A stretch of 64,000 nt of DNA from Euborellia annulipes. Its lineage: Eukaryota; Arthropoda; Insecta; Dermaptera; Anisolabididae. This document shows positions 53,696 to 64,000 of the stretch, one piece after another; position 1 is the first letter of the stretch, and every line of letters begins with the position of its first letter. The DNA is taken from assembly GCA_023213315.1 (NCBI GenBank), contig JAKCPI010008000.1, positions 1 to 64,000 of the forward strand, read 5' to 3'. Below the pieces are notes generated by a model that saw only the letters and a list, made by a program, of their open reading frames with translations, made no database searches and was not told the DNA's origin. The translations under genes and the position numbers were made by a program.

Positions 53696-54530
53696 TTAGA
53701 ATATTTTGGTTTCTTTTACTTCATAGTGATCTCCCTCAGACAAAATACGATTCCAGCGTTCAGTCCACTGTTGAAAACACTCCCTGAAGCCCCTTTTTGG
53801 TAGTCTGTTAAGTAAACCCAAAATTTTGTTGTTTAGCTCTCAATCACTCTGAAAATGACGACTCCGAAGCTCTTTTTTCACTCCAAGAAATAGGTAGAAG
53901 TCACTCGGCGCTAGGTCCGGTGAATACCGTGAATGTGACATCACCTCAATACCTAATTCAGTGATTGTTTCTTGAGTCCTGATGGCGCGAAGTGCGGGTG
54001 CATTATCCTGGTGAAGGATCCATCCCATTTGAGCAAGATGTGGTCTTTTTTGTTGTAATTTTTCTTCTTAATGGCCCTTTCAATACTTCTTCTTCTTCTT
54101 CTTTCTTCGCCTGATTATTCCCACGGTGCGGGGTCGGCGGAGGGGGTGGGGGTTTTTGAGACCGGGAAGGAATAGAACAGGCCGGCCCGTCACACGGTCT
54201 GACGCCTGTTGAAAATATAGAAGGGGAGAGACTGACATGCAAAGAAAAGAAGTACTGCCAGTCCCAGCTAGGGCAGCTCGTGGTCGCCATCCACGTACCC
54301 ACAAGATGTGGGCCCCTGTGCAAGGCCCTTTCAATACTTCACAATAGTAATTCGCAGTAACAGTACTTTGCTTATCCACCACATGATCGAGAGCTAAACA
54401 ACAAAATTTCGTGTGTACCCAACAGTCTATCAAAAAGGGGTTCAGGGTGTTTTGTACAGTGGACTGAACGCTGGAATCTTTGAATTTTGTCCGAGGGAGA
54501 TTACTATAAAGGTCTGCAATAGAATTTGAA
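53696..54530 (-). pseudogene. Mariner (D34D) transposase remnant, rearranged
   Basis: The minus strand encodes LDHVVDKQSTVTANYYCEVLKG, LLHQDNAPA-like (here HQDNAPALRAI), YSPDLAPSDFY and the C-terminal FRECFQQWTERWN ... EVKETKIF stop (each quoted in part), in mariner order. The spacing from HQD to PSD is 34 residues. Frameshifts and a stop after HFQSD disable it. Upstream of the middle part, the C-terminal coding segment occurs again on the + strand (about 54388-54510, QWTERWN), so the element is folded on itself. The N-terminal third is missing. Confidence 0.85.
54090..54323 (-). mobile_element. Retroposon R inserted in mariner, 17-bp target duplication
   Basis: It is flanked by GGCCCTTTCAATACTTC at 54073-54089 and 54324-54340 (exact). 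The 3' end on minus is (AAG)n, and the body has ACGGGCCGGCCTGTTCTATT and CCGCCGACCCCGCACC, shared with 15848-15963. No pol III boxes recognised. It may be a short non-autonomous element or the 3' end of a LINE. Confidence 0.85.
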
Positions 54531-54589
54531 TAAAAGTAAGCAGAATTTTCTAGTAAAAAAATAATTCCGGTATTTTTTGTCACCCACTT

Positions 54590-54829
54590 GTATAAATTTT
54601 TCAGAATTGATTCTGTTTAAGACCTTTAAAGTTTATTTTAATTTTTATTTGAATTATTTTAAAGATAAAAATTTTTATAGAGTAAAAAAAAAAAAAGGTT
54701 TGAAAATTAATTTTAAAAGTTATTTCGTTTTATTTTCTGAATGAATATTTTTAACATGCAACATGCGAACATTTTTTTTTCTCCCTCTCTTTCTTTCCCT
54801 CCCTCAGTGAATTTCGATTTTCCTTAATT
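54590..54829. other. AT-rich non-coding DNA
   Basis: Nothing recognised. Confidence 0.4.
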
Positions 54830-55205
54830 TAATATCACGAGATCTGATTTGCATTATTAAAAATGTTAATATTCGCAAATTGTTTCCCTTTGAGTGTATT
54901 AAACGGTTGGTCGTCGCATGATAAGTTTCTAATTACGAATGCTAAATATCTCAATTAGATTGCTAGGTCTCTTGTGTGTCTTAAGCTGGGATGAAGAAAG
55001 AAAGAATTCATCTCCATCCCCATTACCCTTCGCTCCTCGCCCTTATTTCCGGCTGAGTTTCCAACCAAGTTCTTCCCTTCAGCAGCCCTTGTCTGCTCCT
55101 CCTTTACGATTTGCGATTTTCCAACCAACCCCTAGTCTCGAAATTTTCCCTTTCTTTTACGCATGCACTTTCTTTAGTCAGGGGTGTATCCTGAAACCGA
55201 TCCAT
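54830..55205. promoter_or_regulatory. Repeat-free island with octamer-type site
   Basis: ATTTGCAT (54847-54854), TTTCTAATTACG and CTCAATTAGATTGC, with balanced pyrimidine-rich sequence to 55200. Function is inferred. Confidence 0.25.
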
Positions 55206-55498
55206 TCAATTTAAAAATTAATTACTTTAGAGTATATAAAAGTAAAAAAGATAAAATTCTATTGACTAAAAAATTGAATTAATAAAAAGAATAAATTTAG
55301 TTCAGTGGATTTGGAAGCACATCTTTTCAATTAATTAATAAATATTGTCAAAAATCATCTAGGCCAAATATAGGCTAAATAAGTTGAGAATTTTTTTTTT
55401 TTTTTAATATTGGCTTTTAGCCGTTGGCCACCTAACCAAAAAACCATTGTACAATGTGAACTCTAGGGAACTATACAGTATACATTTTAATGATTCAG

Positions 55499-56210
55499 AT
55501 AATAGGGTTTAAATAATAATAAGCGTTTCGGTTCCTTGTTTGAACCATCTTCAGAGCTGGTAAAAAGTGTTTATGATGGTGTCATTTGGAACCTTATCAT
55601 TATATAATACATATATAGATATATGAAGGCCAGGCATACAATTCAATTGAATGACAGAAAAAATAATTTGTGTACTATCCGTTTATTGAACATTGAATCC
55701 GTTAATTGACAATTGAATTGTATGCCTGGTCATCATATTATATTGACTAAATAACAATTGAGCCCTTGGGGCTTGGTGTAGGGGTTAGCATGCTAACCTC
55801 GTATACCAAAAGTCGCGGGTTCGGACCCCAGACAGTCCGATGATTTTATTTAAGCCATTTGGATACCAAATAAGAAATAAGAATGCTCGGACCCCAAATA
55901 TGTATATTAATCAATAACGGATATCGTAAAATTCTTATATGGCCTGAGTTGCCGAAAAGACAGTGTGAATGTGTGTTTGAGTGTGAGTGTGAATGAGAAA
56001 ATTTGGAAGTTTAAGGGTTAAAAAAATAAAAATAAATAACAATTAAAGTTAAAAAATCATTTTATATGTTTATATTTTATTAGCTATATAAAGATAAGAT
56101 TACAAAGATGTATAAAATTCACCATGACACACTCATTAAGACTTTTGGCCAGCTCTGAAGGTGGTTCAAGCAAGGAACAGAAATGTCAGCAGTACGAATA
56201 AAATAAATTA
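55499..56210. repeat. Fold-back with two hammerhead-like cores, opened by a SINE-1 insertion
   Basis: Minus core at 55523-55554: CTGAAGA, T, GGTTC/GAACC, GAAACGC. Plus core at 56155-56187: CTGAAGG, T, GGTTC/GAAC, GAAATGTC, with AGC after GTC able to pair with GCT before the core (stem I). The flanking words GATGGTGTCATTTGG and CACCATGACACAC are inverted. SINE-1 occupies 55760-56032. Confidence 0.6.
55760..56032 (+). mobile_element. SINE-1, full-length reference copy
   Basis: It is flanked by a perfect 12-bp duplication TAAATAACAATT (55748-55759 and 56033-56044). GCTTGGTGTAGGGGTTAGC is the A-box region and GGGTTCGGACCCC the B box, then AGTCCGATG, the palindrome, GGCCTGAGTTGCCGAAAAGAC, GTGTGAGTGTGAATGAG and an A-rich tail. 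273 bp. Confidence 0.95.
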
Positions 56211-57341
56211 ATAAAGAAAAAACCATAGCTTTATTCTCATTTGGTGCTATAATACTTTATAGTCTGCATGAAATGCATTTTCGAAGACCCCTGTAGGTAA
56301 TGAATTATAGAAATGTTAAGACCAGATCGGAAACGATCTGGTGCAAGTTACGTAATCTGGACGTCCACATCACTTCCTTCAGTGCTTATAGTATCAATGT
56401 TGATATATTATTTAGTGCTAGCTTTATTTGAAAACTTCTTCCTTTTAGGTGTAAAAGATATAAGCTAACCAAATTGATTTATATCCCTTTAATTTATTTA
56501 TTTTTGTTAGAAAGCAGTTTCCCCTTCCTTCCGGTAGGGCTAGATAATTTTATATCTTAATTTAAATAAAATATCATTATATTTAAAAATTCAATATTTC
56601 CTCTTTTTTTCAACAGATAAATAATAAAATCTAAACCTATAATTTAGACTAATTATTGTACTTTGATGCCGGCATAGAATTACCATCAAGATGGTTTATG
56701 AACACAATTCATTTTCTCCTCCCTTTTTTGTATAATATAAATCATCAAAAAAAAAAATAAAAAATAAAAAAATAAAAAATAATAAATTTATCAATTATAA
56801 TCACAAATGCCAAAGATTAATATTGTGTTAACATGAGATGGCTAAGCTATAAATAACGCTTCCCCTACTCATCTAGAGTTCCTCCTCCTTTTTTTCCAAT
56901 CCCCTTTGAGTAATTCAATAAACAATTAATAATAAAGTATATTTGAAATTTTAAATAAAAAAAAAAAAAATACCAATGTTTTTTTATATGATATATATGT
57001 ATAGCATTAATTATATTTAATGAAATTTTTGATTACTCACTCAATCAACAAAAATGAAATTTTTATTTTTTAATTTACAAAAGAGAGATGAGATTAAAAT
57101 ATTTTATTCAAATAAATAAATAAACAAATAAAAAAAGTATTTTTTTTTATATATATTTAGATTTGTGCATTTTAAAATTTTATTAAAACAAATTGGATTG
57201 TATAGTAAATTAAATAAATAAAAAAAAAAAATATTTTAATAAATTGTTTATGAGAGATCTGCTCTTTATTTACATACTGTGTATCTAACTAATGTATATT
57301 TTAATTATTAAGAATATAATAAGGGCGTATTATTATAATAA
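56211..57341. other. AT-rich non-coding DNA
   Basis: A slightly balanced patch around 56290-56400. Otherwise long A/T runs. Confidence 0.45.
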
Positions 57342-57484
57342 AAAAATCTGGTGTCATTGGTCGCACAGCACACAACTTTCTCCTCAAAACGTGTATATTC
57401 ATCAAAATCTCGACATCGAATTTTTGACATGAATCCAATACTTTCTCTATATATTAACCCATATAGAGGTAAGAGAAAGTAAAA
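57342..57484 (-). mobile_element. Family A, internally deleted copy
   Basis: One arm of the 3' palindrome (AAATCTGGTGTCATTGGTCG, CACACAACTTTCTC) is joined directly to CCTCAAAACGTG and the 5' hairpin end (GAGGTAAGAGAAAGTA). The whole body is missing. Confidence 0.75.
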
Positions 57485-57529
57485 AACAGCAATAATTATG
57501 ACAATAATAATTATATGCTGAAGCTAAAA

Positions 57530-58192
57530 AAAAAATCTGGTGTGACTGGCGCACAGCACACAACTTTCTCTTACCTTCGGTAATCGAAAGTTGTGTACTG
57601 TGCTTGTCACACCAGATTTTTTGTGTCGACATGTATTTAGTTTCCGACAGTAGGGTACATTCGATTTTCAAGATGTAAAATTTATAAGTATGGGAAAATA
57701 TTTATATTTTGTTACCATGGCAACCATTTCTCCTATCTTTTCTATGGAGTACAAGAGTAAAGTGGTCTTCAGAAGATTTCAATCACAAAATGAGAATATA
57801 CATTTTAAAGAGAATCTAAAAAATAATTGATTTTTGAATTTAAAAAAAAATCGTTGAAGCAAATTTTGAGAAAATCGAAAAAAACTGAAAAACTACATCA
57901 GTAAAGTACTAGTACTTTTGGGCCGATTTTGTTCAAAAGCTTCGTGTCACGTCCCATGGGGGTGCCTAACTTAAATATAAAATTTCAACCTTCTAACTCT
58001 TTTCGTTCTTGAGATATTTTGTTCACAGACACACACACACACAGACAGACCATGTCGCGAAAACCACTTTTTTGGATTCAGGGGACCTCAAAACGTGAAG
58101 ATCCATCAAAATCTCGTCATCGAATTTTTGACATGAATCCAATACTTTCTCTCTCTATATATTAACATATATATAGAGGTAAGAGAAAGTAA
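57530..58192 (-). mobile_element. Family A, complete minus copy
   Basis: Starts at the 3' palindrome (CTGGTGTGACTGGCGCACAG ... GTCACACCAG), has GGTTGCCATGGTAAC in reverse, CATGTCGCGAAAACCAC, and ends in the hairpin CTCTCTATATATT / TATATAGAGGTAAGAG. Confidence 0.85.
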
Positions 58193-58249
58193 AAATTTAT
58201 ATTTATTTTGGAATTCTATTTTTATAGGAAATTGAAATAATGAATATAG

Positions 58250-58470
58250 AATGAGCATTCCCGAACCGAGTTCGCTTATCAGTGATCGGTGATTCAGTTA
58301 TGACTAGGCGACACGGACATGTTGAGCAAGGTCCTTCAATTAGCGTAACGTGCACGACGCTCGTTCGCTCAATCAGCCCCCTTTTTTTGTTTCCTATTCA
58401 AATCGGTAACTTTTTAATAAACGGAGAAAGTCGCACTGCAGTCAGTTGTTACCAAAAAATGACAAAGACT
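58250..58470. promoter_or_regulatory. Short balanced island between two family A copies
   Basis: GAACCGAGTTCGC, GCGTAACGTGCACGACGCTC and CAATTAGCG. Unique in the window. Function unknown. Confidence 0.2.
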
Positions 58471-58566
58471 TAATTATTTTTCAATTAAGCCGTAGATAAA
58501 AAAAAAAACTTTTTGAAATTTTATTTTATTATTTTTTTATAGGTATATTAGTTGAGAAAGCAATCA

Positions 58567-59165
58567 GTTGAGGTGAGACTGGTCGCACAGCACATAACTT
58601 TCGCTTACCCTTCGGCAAAAGAAAGTTGTGTACTGTGCTTGTCACATCAGATTTTTGTGTTGAGATATATTTTGTTGCCCTTAACACTTAAGTTCCAAAC
58701 TTGACCACGCAATTCATAGATGGCGTTGAGCTAAGAACGCTTCCACATGAGTAAAGTGTAGCCTATTTCAAACAATTTTCATAAAAAATTTCACTGATAT
58801 ACTTTTTAAAGAGCATCAAAAAGAAAAAAAAAATAGTTGATTTATGAATTTTAATCAAAATCGTTGGAGTGAATTTTGAGAAAATCGAAAAAAACTGAAA
58901 AAGTACTAGTATCTTTTGGCCAATTTTGTTTATAAGCTTATTTTCACCCCTTGGGGGGGGGGGGGGGTGCCTAGCTCAAATGTAAATTCTCAACCTCCTA
59001 GCTCTTTTCGTTTCCGAGATATTCTGTTCAAAGACAGACACATAGATAGACCAATTTGCGGGACACAATTTTTTTTGACTCAGGGGACCTCAAAGCATCC
59101 ATCAGAATCTCGATATCGATATTTTGACATGATAGCAATACTTTCTCTCTAAATAAATTTCATAT
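58567..59165 (-). mobile_element. Family A, diverged copy
   Basis: The degenerate 3' palindrome (GGTCGCACAGCAC ... GTCACATCAGATTTTTG), TTTTTCGATTTTCTC in reverse, a G14 tract, and a weakened 5' hairpin (CTTTCTCTCTAAATAAAT). Different from the others in its central words. Confidence 0.7.
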
Positions 59166-59166
59166 A

Positions 59167-59422
59167 TGGACCCTTTTAAGCAATAGTGTGTCAAGCGCCA
59201 GCCATATACCGAGTTTTGAGAAAATTAACATTAAAGTTTTTTGTTTTCATTGGATTCTAAATAATTTTTTTTCGTCAATTGTGCAAGTAACATTAAATAT
59301 AAATTTTTTTAGGACATATTTCATAACAAATACTATTAATTATAGCATTTGAAACAATATTCCGTGCTTAACTCAATTTTTAATTTTTTGGCGCTTGACA
59401 CACTAATGCATAACAGGGTCCA
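59167..59422. mobile_element. TA-flanked MITE with about 35-bp inverted ends
   Basis: TGGACCCTTTTAAGCAATAG plus TGTGTCAAGCGCCA at the left pair with the right end (TGGCGCTTGACACA, CTAATGCATAACAGGGTCCA), about 33 of 35 positions. TA lies on both sides. Compatible with a Tc1/mariner-type MITE. Confidence 0.8.
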
Positions 59423-59424
59423 TA

Positions 59425-62099
59425 TAGGGGTTTGGTCTTCTGATAGCATTAGGTCTTTCAAAACAAGACCGGGTCAAAAGAACAAAGAATTAACATTTTA
59501 TATTGTTCAGCTCTAATTAATACCTCATCTATATTGAATAGCTAAAAAGGAAATTTTATTAATGAAAATTTTAATTTTTTTTTGAAAATTTTAATTTACC
59601 CACGAATCAAAAAAATAACAAGAAAATAATATCACGAGTAAATATAATGAATTAAACTTATCACAACTCTATTATTTCATAAGCAGGTGAGAATTTATTG
59701 GTGAAAATAAGAGAGTAGCACGAATAATATTAAGAGCGTTTATGGTTGTCTATCTAGTAGGCGTTCTAATAATATCAAGTAATTTAAAATTATTTAGATT
59801 AGTATTTTGAAATTATCGGCTTGTTCAACTATAAGTAGAGTTACCAGAAGTCCGGATTCGGAACATGTGTCCGGTTTGGCGTCCGGATCTGAGAAATGTC
59901 CGAATTTTAATAATATGAAGCGAAAACATGGCAAAATTGTGGAATTTTACTCAGTTTAGAATATAATTTAATTAAATTAAATAACAATTTATTGAAATCA
60001 TTTTATAACAATATATACAGGCATATTAGAATATAATATAACCACATATATTTACATGTTATCTACTGTATGTAAACACTTCATGAAATTTAAGTAATAG
60101 TGTATTAAAAAGGTTTAATTATAATAAATTTGTAATTTCTTAACTCCATATTACTTATTTTTTAATTTAAAAATCTTATTAATCAAGCTAAATTTGAAAA
60201 TATTTTTCACGTCTCAGGATAGCTAAAAACGCAGATTTCAGTGTCTATTTTTCAAAAATGTATCCATATATCCCTAGAATCCTACGAAAGTCGTCTGTCC
60301 GGACCTGGTCTCAATAAATTCTTTGGGCAATTTTATTTGAAAATTTGAAAAATGAGCGATGTTTAGGATAGAGAAGACTAAGCCAAGATTAGAATGAAAG
60401 AGGAGAAATGTATAAAACAAACGTTTTTTCTTTATGTTTCATATAAACGTTTCGGCCCCGTCTTCCGAATTTCTTTATTTAGTATTTTTCCCAATATAGT
60501 TGGGAAGTGAAGGGTTTGGGATCGGAGGGTTCAGAGAAAGAAAAGAGAGGAAGAAAATTGAGACACTGGACAAGTCTTGATGTTTGGATCCAAATATTTG
60601 AAAACTTCAAATCTTTTCTCTTTAACTATATTTAATAGAAACTACATATATCTCATTCAGTGTATAGTATAAAATTGGTAGTTTTGATTCACAAGATTGG
60701 CAATTAAAAGAAAGTTAATAAAAAATTCATAAATATTTTAATAGCGTTTTCTCAATTCCCCTTCAATGTACTCAACCCACAAGCTATTTAAATTGTTTTT
60801 CAAATAAAAGAATAATTAATTGATTTTTTTCCTCTTTATATGTGTGATAAAAATTGCATAATATGGAATTTTTAAATTACCAGCAGTAGAATAATTTTTA
60901 CTTTTTTTTAATGCTTTTTATTATTTTCTGTTCCCTTTATTTTTCACAAACATGCTTTTAAATTTTAAATTCATCTAGCAATCCAATCAATATTCAAAAT
61001 TGATTTTGCAAAAACCTAAGAAATTAATCATTTTAATTAATTGGATACTAATAAAAAAAAATAATAATGATATTTTTAGAGAGAGCAATTGAAAAATAAT
61101 CGAAAAACAATTATAATTGAATTTTAATTATTTTTTAATGTAAAAATAATTTTTTCTTTTTTTTTTAAAGAAATAATAGAAAAATTACTTTTTCACAACG
61201 ATTAAATATCGATTTGTTATAAAATTCGTTTGAAAAAAAAAATAAGTGAAAATTCAATTCCCGACCATATAAAGAAATTTATCTTTATTAATATAATAGC
61301 TGGTCCAACAAATAAATTGTTGCTTGAGAGGACAATAAATATACGCTTCAGTACATTACACCTATAGAAGCTTTAAAAAATCAGGTACAATATGTTTTAC
61401 TCAACACTCATTGTAAGGGGGCGCCAAAGTTCATCCTTGCACACACAGCTTTTTACACTCAGGCAGCCCCTAACTTTCAATTACCGATAGTAAGAAAAAG
61501 TTGTTTGTGCGACGAGTCACACCAGTATTTCCGGCAATTAGACCTACTTTTAATCTAGTATTTTTTATAATAATAATTTCTAAAGTAATAATTTGTAAGT
61601 TGAGATCAATTAATTTTCTATCGAATCGCTTACGCCCAATGATTGGCCTGCATTTAGTTATATAAAAGGATATAATTGCAAATTAATTTGATATAAATAA
61701 TATTCTTTAAAAAAAAAAGTAATCTATTGATAATATAATCCACTAAATGAATAAATTACATAAATTATATTTAAAAAATATTTTCTTAAAAGGAATTTTT
61801 TTTTATTAAGGAGCAAGAGTAAATTCAAGATGGCGCTAATTTCCTTTAAAATACCAATTAGAAGAGAAAAAAAAGCTGCCAGACGACGACGCTTCAAATA
61901 ATAAATCCTTAACTGGCTCTCAAGTTTTTTAATCTCCACTTTCAACATCATTAATAACATTTTTATTATTATGATTATTTTTTTAAAGAACTAATGCGCG
62001 GAAAATCTTATTTTGAGAAGAGCGCCGGAGTAAAAAGAAAAAAAAAGAAAAAGACCCTCCTCCTCTCTCTCTCATTTTTTTTTATTAAATCTTCGTCAA
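59425..62099. other. Long AT-rich non-coding stretch
   Basis: 59832-60310 may be an element with CCAGAAGTCCGGAT / TGTCCGGACCTGG ends. 60444-60470 keeps a degenerate CGTTTCGGCC word. 61440-61530 holds a diverged family A palindrome (CTTTCAATTACCGATAGTAAG, GTCACACCAG). Nothing else recognised. Confidence 0.4.
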
Positions 62100-62400
62100 T
62101 TCTCATATGAAACTCATTTTCGGACAAGTTTATGTTTTAAAAGGCTGCCGGGGGGCAACGTTTACGGGCAGGAGATTAAAGCAAATTGAACCGAGACTGA
62201 AATTTCCTGCTTTTTTTAAAAGAAACGTCAAGGGCGGAGGGATTTGACGGGAATTGAAGGATAGAAGAGGGAAGTAAGATTTAATATCGGTAACTTGTTT
62301 ACCAAGTCTGTTTCGAGATGGCGTTGCAAAACTTCTTTATTAGATTTGCCAACGACGACCATCAGCCATTAACCGAAGAATTGAAGCAAATTGTAAATTA
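62100..62400. promoter_or_regulatory. Balanced island near the last exon
   Basis: It contains a forkhead-type TTGTTTAC (62295-62302), CGGGAATTGAAGG and GCCAACGACGACCATCAG. Repeat-free, 0.7-0.9 kb before exon B. Function is inferred. Confidence 0.25.
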
Positions 62401-62829
62401 ATAGAGAGAGAGAGAAAAAAAGTCAATTGGGGGGGATGAATTTTGAAAACAGCCAGCCACTAAAAGCCCTTGAGCTACAACAAAACAAAATTATCTTTCA
62501 TTTTTCTTGATTTGTTATACGATAAAAAAAAAAATGAATTGAAACGAATTTTATTGAGTTCGAAAGTTGGAGGTCAAATATCGGTTAAAACAAAATAATG
62601 GATTTTTCAATTGTGAAATTATTAAATCATCAAACGTTATTTATAAGTTACTCTTTTGAAATTAATGAAATTTAATCGTTTTAATAAAATTAAAGGTGCA
62701 CTGCCCGCCTTTGATTGCCCCCTCAAATCTGGAATGACAAACAGATAGACAGACAGGCATAAGGCGAATTATATATATAAATAAGATTGCTGTTTTTGGC
62801 AATTTAGCTCTATGCAATATGTTAAATAT
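62401..62829. other. Non-coding DNA before exon B
   Basis: (GA)n at 62402-62414 and (ACAG)n-like at 62740-62756. No element recognised. Confidence 0.45.
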
Positions 62830-62959
62830 TAGGTCTGTTCGATTAAGCGCCTGGCATATGCGTAGTAAGGAAGATCACATGCGCAGTAACGAAAGGCAAT
62901 ACGCTTTTCTTTAATGCACATGCGCCTGACGCCCTTGGACGCTTAATCGAATAGCCCTA
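62830..62959. mobile_element. 130-bp MITE immediately before exon B
   Basis: TAGGTCTGTTCGATTAAGCG and CGCTTAATCGAATAGCCCTA are near-complementary ends. Inside are two ATGCGC(A/C) words (CACATGCGCAG, CACATGCGCC). It ends about 80 bp before the exon, upstream of the usual branch-point zone. Confidence 0.65.
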
Positions 62960-63038
62960 TTATGTATCAAAACCATATTTTTGTTTAAAAAAAAATTCTC
63001 ATTATATTGATATATATTTTTATTTTTTGTTATTATAG

Positions 63039-63437
63039 GTGTGGTTCCAGAACCGACGAGCGAAGTGGCGTAGACAAGAAAAGATGGAGGCAGCACGACT
63101 TGGTTTGAATGAATATCATGCTGCAGGGGGTCCACTCGGTCGGGCAGCCAGTAGCTCATTAGCATTACCAGTGGACCCATGGCTAGCACCACCACTACTC
63201 ACAGCATTGCCCGGTTTCTTAAGTCATCCACAGACCGGCTACCCGTCCTATTTAACGCCACCATGCGTACAAGGTCCACCACCGCCACCTCCACCGCCAC
63301 AACCCGGAGATGCTAAACCGCCCACGCCAAGTGTTACACCACCACATGCTGATCCCAGGTCTACTAGTATCGCAGCGTTACGACTTAAAGCCAAGGAGCA
63401 TGTCGAATCACTAACCAAGGGGTTACAAATGGTCTAG
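63039..63437 (+). CDS. Rx: Rx/Rax homeobox gene, last coding exon (homeodomain 47-60, Pro-rich tail, OAR)
   Basis: The exon begins after the acceptor TATTATAG and continues the frame of the upstream exon: V47 W48 F49 Q50 N51 R52 R53, then AKWRRQEK. Q50 and N51 are the base-contacting residues expected in this class. Exon residues 41-60 contain LALPVDPWLAPPLL and LPGF, matching the LP..WL.PPL / LPGF blocks of vertebrate Rax. They are followed by PSYLTPP and an eight-Pro run. An OAR (otp-aristaless-rax) box, RSTSIAALRLKAKEHVESL, lies at exon residues 107-125, near the C-terminus as in the family. The protein ends LTKGLQMV and a TAG stop at 63435. 132 codons plus stop. Confidence 0.97.
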   Translation: MWFQNRRAKWRRQEKMEAARLGLNEYHAAGGPLGRAASSSLALPVDPWLAPPLLTALPGFLSHPQTGYPSYLTPPCVQGPPPPPPPPQPGDAKPPTPSVTPPHADPRSTSIAALRLKAKEHVESLTKGLQMV

Positions 63438-64000
63438 GCGTGCCGTCATTGGCAAAAAATCTTAAATACTCTCTTGATATCTATTTTATATCAGTCAACA
63501 TGGAATTTTTTCTCCTTAAACATGAACCGTACAAATCAACAGTAATATTAGGCCCTATTTATTTTTCTTTTTAAACCCTTATTTTATTTTTCTTAGAAAA
63601 AATCAAAATTAACATCTTTCAATTATTAATTTAATAATAACGGGCTCATACATTCCAGAATGTCAGAAATATGAATTTACCAATTTATGTATCAAATTCA
63701 AATAGAGAATAAGATATTATGATATCAGGAGAGCATTTGGGTTATTTTTCAAAATAATTTCATAAAATATTTCTCTTTTTTATTTATGAAAGTAAGAATA
63801 ATAGAAATATTTTATTTTTCTACTAAACCTCTGACAGTTTATTAATCATCTTCAGTTTTAAAAATAAATAGGTACCGAATTCAGATATAAGTTAACCAGT
63901 ACTTGGTCGGGTTGAAAGTTAATTAATTATTGATTCAAGAAATATAGTAAAAAAGATACAGTATATTTTTGGTATATCGATATCAATTATGGATACAGAA
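63438..64000 (+). other. Rx: Rx 3' UTR and flank
   Basis: AT-rich sequence after the stop codon with no further open frame or repeat from the families above. Confidence 0.6.
63863..63868 (+). promoter_or_regulatory. Candidate poly(A) signal AATAAA
   Basis: This AATAAA lies about 430 bp after the Rx stop codon, the first clear hexamer I see in the 3' flank. In AT-rich DNA such a hexamer is expected by chance. Confidence 0.3.

Larger units (their letters stand above)
12420..63038 (+). other. Rx: 50.6-kb phase-0 intron inside the homeobox
   Basis: The donor CAG|GTAGGA and the acceptor ATTATAG|GTG join the two halves of one homeodomain without loss of a residue (RVQ|VWFQ). The 46/47 site is shared by many Paired-class genes. 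Everything between 12.4 and 63.0 kb is therefore intronic on this strand, and + strand repeats in it will be present in the primary transcript. Confidence 0.95.

Noticed and set aside
54080..54583. 167-codon antisense open frame
   Set aside because: It is a mosaic of an antisense mariner segment, a short true mariner piece and retroposon R, joined only because no stop intervenes.

Overview
What it is. This is an AT-rich eukaryotic (metazoan) window carrying two exons of one homeobox gene on the + strand and almost no other coding sequence. Exon A (12093-12419) encodes a Gly-rich acidic linker, a basic KKKHRRNR start and homeodomain residues 1-46. Exon B (63039-63437) encodes homeodomain residues 47-60 (WFQNRRAKWRR, Q50), a Pro-rich tail, an OAR motif (RSTSIAALRLKAKEH) and the stop. 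The homeodomain, the LPVDPWLAPPLL and LPGF blocks and the OAR box fit retinal homeobox, Rx/Rax. A 50,619-bp phase-0 intron lies between them, at the 46/47 position common in Paired-class homeodomains. The first exon (octapeptide end) was not found and is probably upstream of the window. The organism is an invertebrate with a repeat-rich, sizeable genome. A D34D mariner fragment and a SINE with a (CCTAA)n tail (complement of the TTAGG telomere unit) make an arthropod, perhaps an insect, my best guess, but that is inference.

Layout. 1-12092: intron 1 or 5' flank, with repeats. 12093-12419: homeobox exon. 12420-63038: giant intron. 63039-63437: last exon. 63438-64000: 3' UTR or flank. The intron is a palimpsest of transposable elements: (a) about a dozen copies of an unnamed family (here family A) with a hairpin at both ends; (b) a tRNA-derived SINE (SINE-1), several copies with clear target duplications; (c) several hAT-like MITEs with 8-bp duplications; (d) TTAA-, TTA/TAA- and TA-flanked MITEs; (e) 5S-derived and further tRNA-derived elements; (f) a mariner fragment split by a retroposon with a 17-bp duplication; (g) fold-back insertions whose arms carry hammerhead-ribozyme-like cores of the kind known from Penelope-like retroelement tails; (h) a 1.5-kb near-perfect palindrome; (i) an 11-unit, 99-bp tandem array with an alternating higher-order pattern.

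Between the repeats lie islands of more balanced composition (for example 22.1-22.7, 29.6-30.0, 31.4-31.9, 32.8-33.1, 42.5-43.2, 50.4-50.7, 52.7-53.0 kb). Several contain TAATCC/TAATCT, octamer or SOX-type sites. They are the best guesses for cis-regulation of the Rx gene, but from one sequence this is only a hypothesis. I see no bacterial-type operons, CRISPR arrays or intact autonomous transposons.
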